Part shown: one piece after another, positions 63,601-64,000 of the stretch
Layout of the letters: each line of letters begins with the position of its first letter
How positions within the stretch are numbered: the first letter of the stretch is position 1
Source of the DNA: Reclinomonas americana ATCC 50394
Taxonomy: Eukaryota > Jakobida > Jakobea > Jakobida
NCBI GenBank assembly: GCA_048213135.1
Contig: PS015097.1
Span: forward strand, 134,679-198,678
Direction of reading: 5' to 3'
DNA length: 64,000 nt
Notes under the pieces: generated by a model
What the model was told of the DNA's origin: nothing
The model's database searches: none
The model's input: the letters and a program-made list of their open reading frames with translations, nothing else
Position numbers and translations under genes: made by a program

Positions 63601-64000
63601 TCTCGCGTTCCGTCGGCTGCGCTCCTCAAGGCACTGGTGGTGGCCGGTGCACAGCCACTCTCCGGCGCCAATTCCGGAGGTATGTTGTGTTTGATCAGCA
63701 ACCGGGAGGGAGAGAGTCTCCTGGTCGCTGATGCAATTTGTCGCTGGTTGATAGGGTCCGTGCCAAACACCACACAAGGCCACGGTATCCTGCAACTCGA
63801 TCGCGTCCTGCCGTTTGCCGACAGCAACCCCGACTTTTCGCTGCTGGTCTTCGACTCCAACACGATTACGGCGAACTCTGAACAGTCTCAGTGTTTCGAT
63901 GTCAGCAACTCGGGCGTCTATCTTGCGGTGTGTATATGGATGTCCCTGTCTCACTCCTTTCATCTTGCCTGGCACCTCCCGCTTATCGCGCGCGCACCAG
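60632..64000 (+). CDS. Secreted subtilisin-like serine protease (S8), 3' end outside the window
   Basis: Start MPCRDDHRARHCLYHRTSPY with a His-rich head, then a signal helix (WSLLSLTLLLTVLLVASHSS). A propeptide-like region of about 230 residues follows (ARTAQQLASFASVSVMEWRD; LPHGATIVDTTLSAISASAS; ACVRRLAEHPLVLYVEEDPQ). Catalytic Asp in GCADSGIDY, His in GHGTHVS, oxyanion region FLPVVAAGNSGLSG, and Ser in GLEGTSMATP. Between them is an insert (GAKGRIVFLSEGDCTLRQKT ... GVVILSSSLSFGSEDL) like a protease-associated (PA) domain. The triad is complete. Layout resembles KP43/TagB-type subtilases. More than ten introns. Runs off the right edge in a beta-rich C-terminal domain. Confidence 0.9.

Overview
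The window is nuclear DNA of a unicellular, ciliated, aerobic eukaryote. Almost every gene is interrupted by short GT-AG introns (mostly about 50-300 nt). Coding sequence is GC-rich and introns and spacers are full of (CA)n, (CT)n and (GA)n. Gene content includes basal-body and cilium proteins (DNAAF2-like, ARMC9, BBS8/TTC8, CEP41), mitochondrial energy genes (succinyl-CoA ligase alpha, F1-ATPase beta and delta), the exon-junction protein MAGOH, autophagy ATG10, exocyst Sec10, kish-B, N-myristoyltransferase and cytosolic RPS16. No plastid or bacterial signal is seen. The species cannot be fixed from the sequence; a free-living flagellate near the opisthokont/apusomonad/amoebozoan part of the tree would fit, but that is inference.

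Layout. 0-4.9 kb: DNAAF2-like (-) and ARMC9 (+), head to head. 5-10.5 kb: a CS-domain protein, N-myristoyltransferase and an AGC-type kinase, all (-). 10.7-12.4 kb: succinyl-CoA ligase alpha (+). 12.6-20.9 kb: Sec10 and a very large unrecognised protein (-). 21.4-25.7 kb: ATP synthase delta and a secreted GH31 glycosidase (+). 25.8-30.7 kb: a coiled-coil/NHL-propeller protein (-). 30.9-36.3 kb: small basic protein (+), kish-B (-), a small membrane protein (-), a membrane protein (+) and ATG10 (+). 36.7-43.4 kb: ATP synthase beta (-), MAGOH (+), BBS8 (-). 43.9-48.6 kb: a two-homeodomain TALE factor and CEP41 (-). 48.7-54 kb: RPS16, an alpha/beta hydrolase and a polytopic membrane protein (+). 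54-60.5 kb: an accessory stretch with orphan genes, repeats, a decayed non-LTR retrotransposon and three assembly problems. 60.6 kb to the end: a secreted subtilisin-like protease (+), cut by the window edge.

The genes do not form one pathway. Two themes recur: cilium genes scattered through the window, and close head-to-head gene pairs (starts often 50-200 bp apart) that probably share promoters. The most unusual signal is in splicing: many introns, including several placed unambiguously by conserved proteins, start with GTTGCG (or GTTGAG, GTTGTG), as if a T were inserted into the GTGCGT, GTGAGT and GTGTGT donors used elsewhere. MAGOH also contains a 6-nt and a 14-nt microexon. Gene models are hand-spliced: start and stop positions are firmer than internal exon borders.
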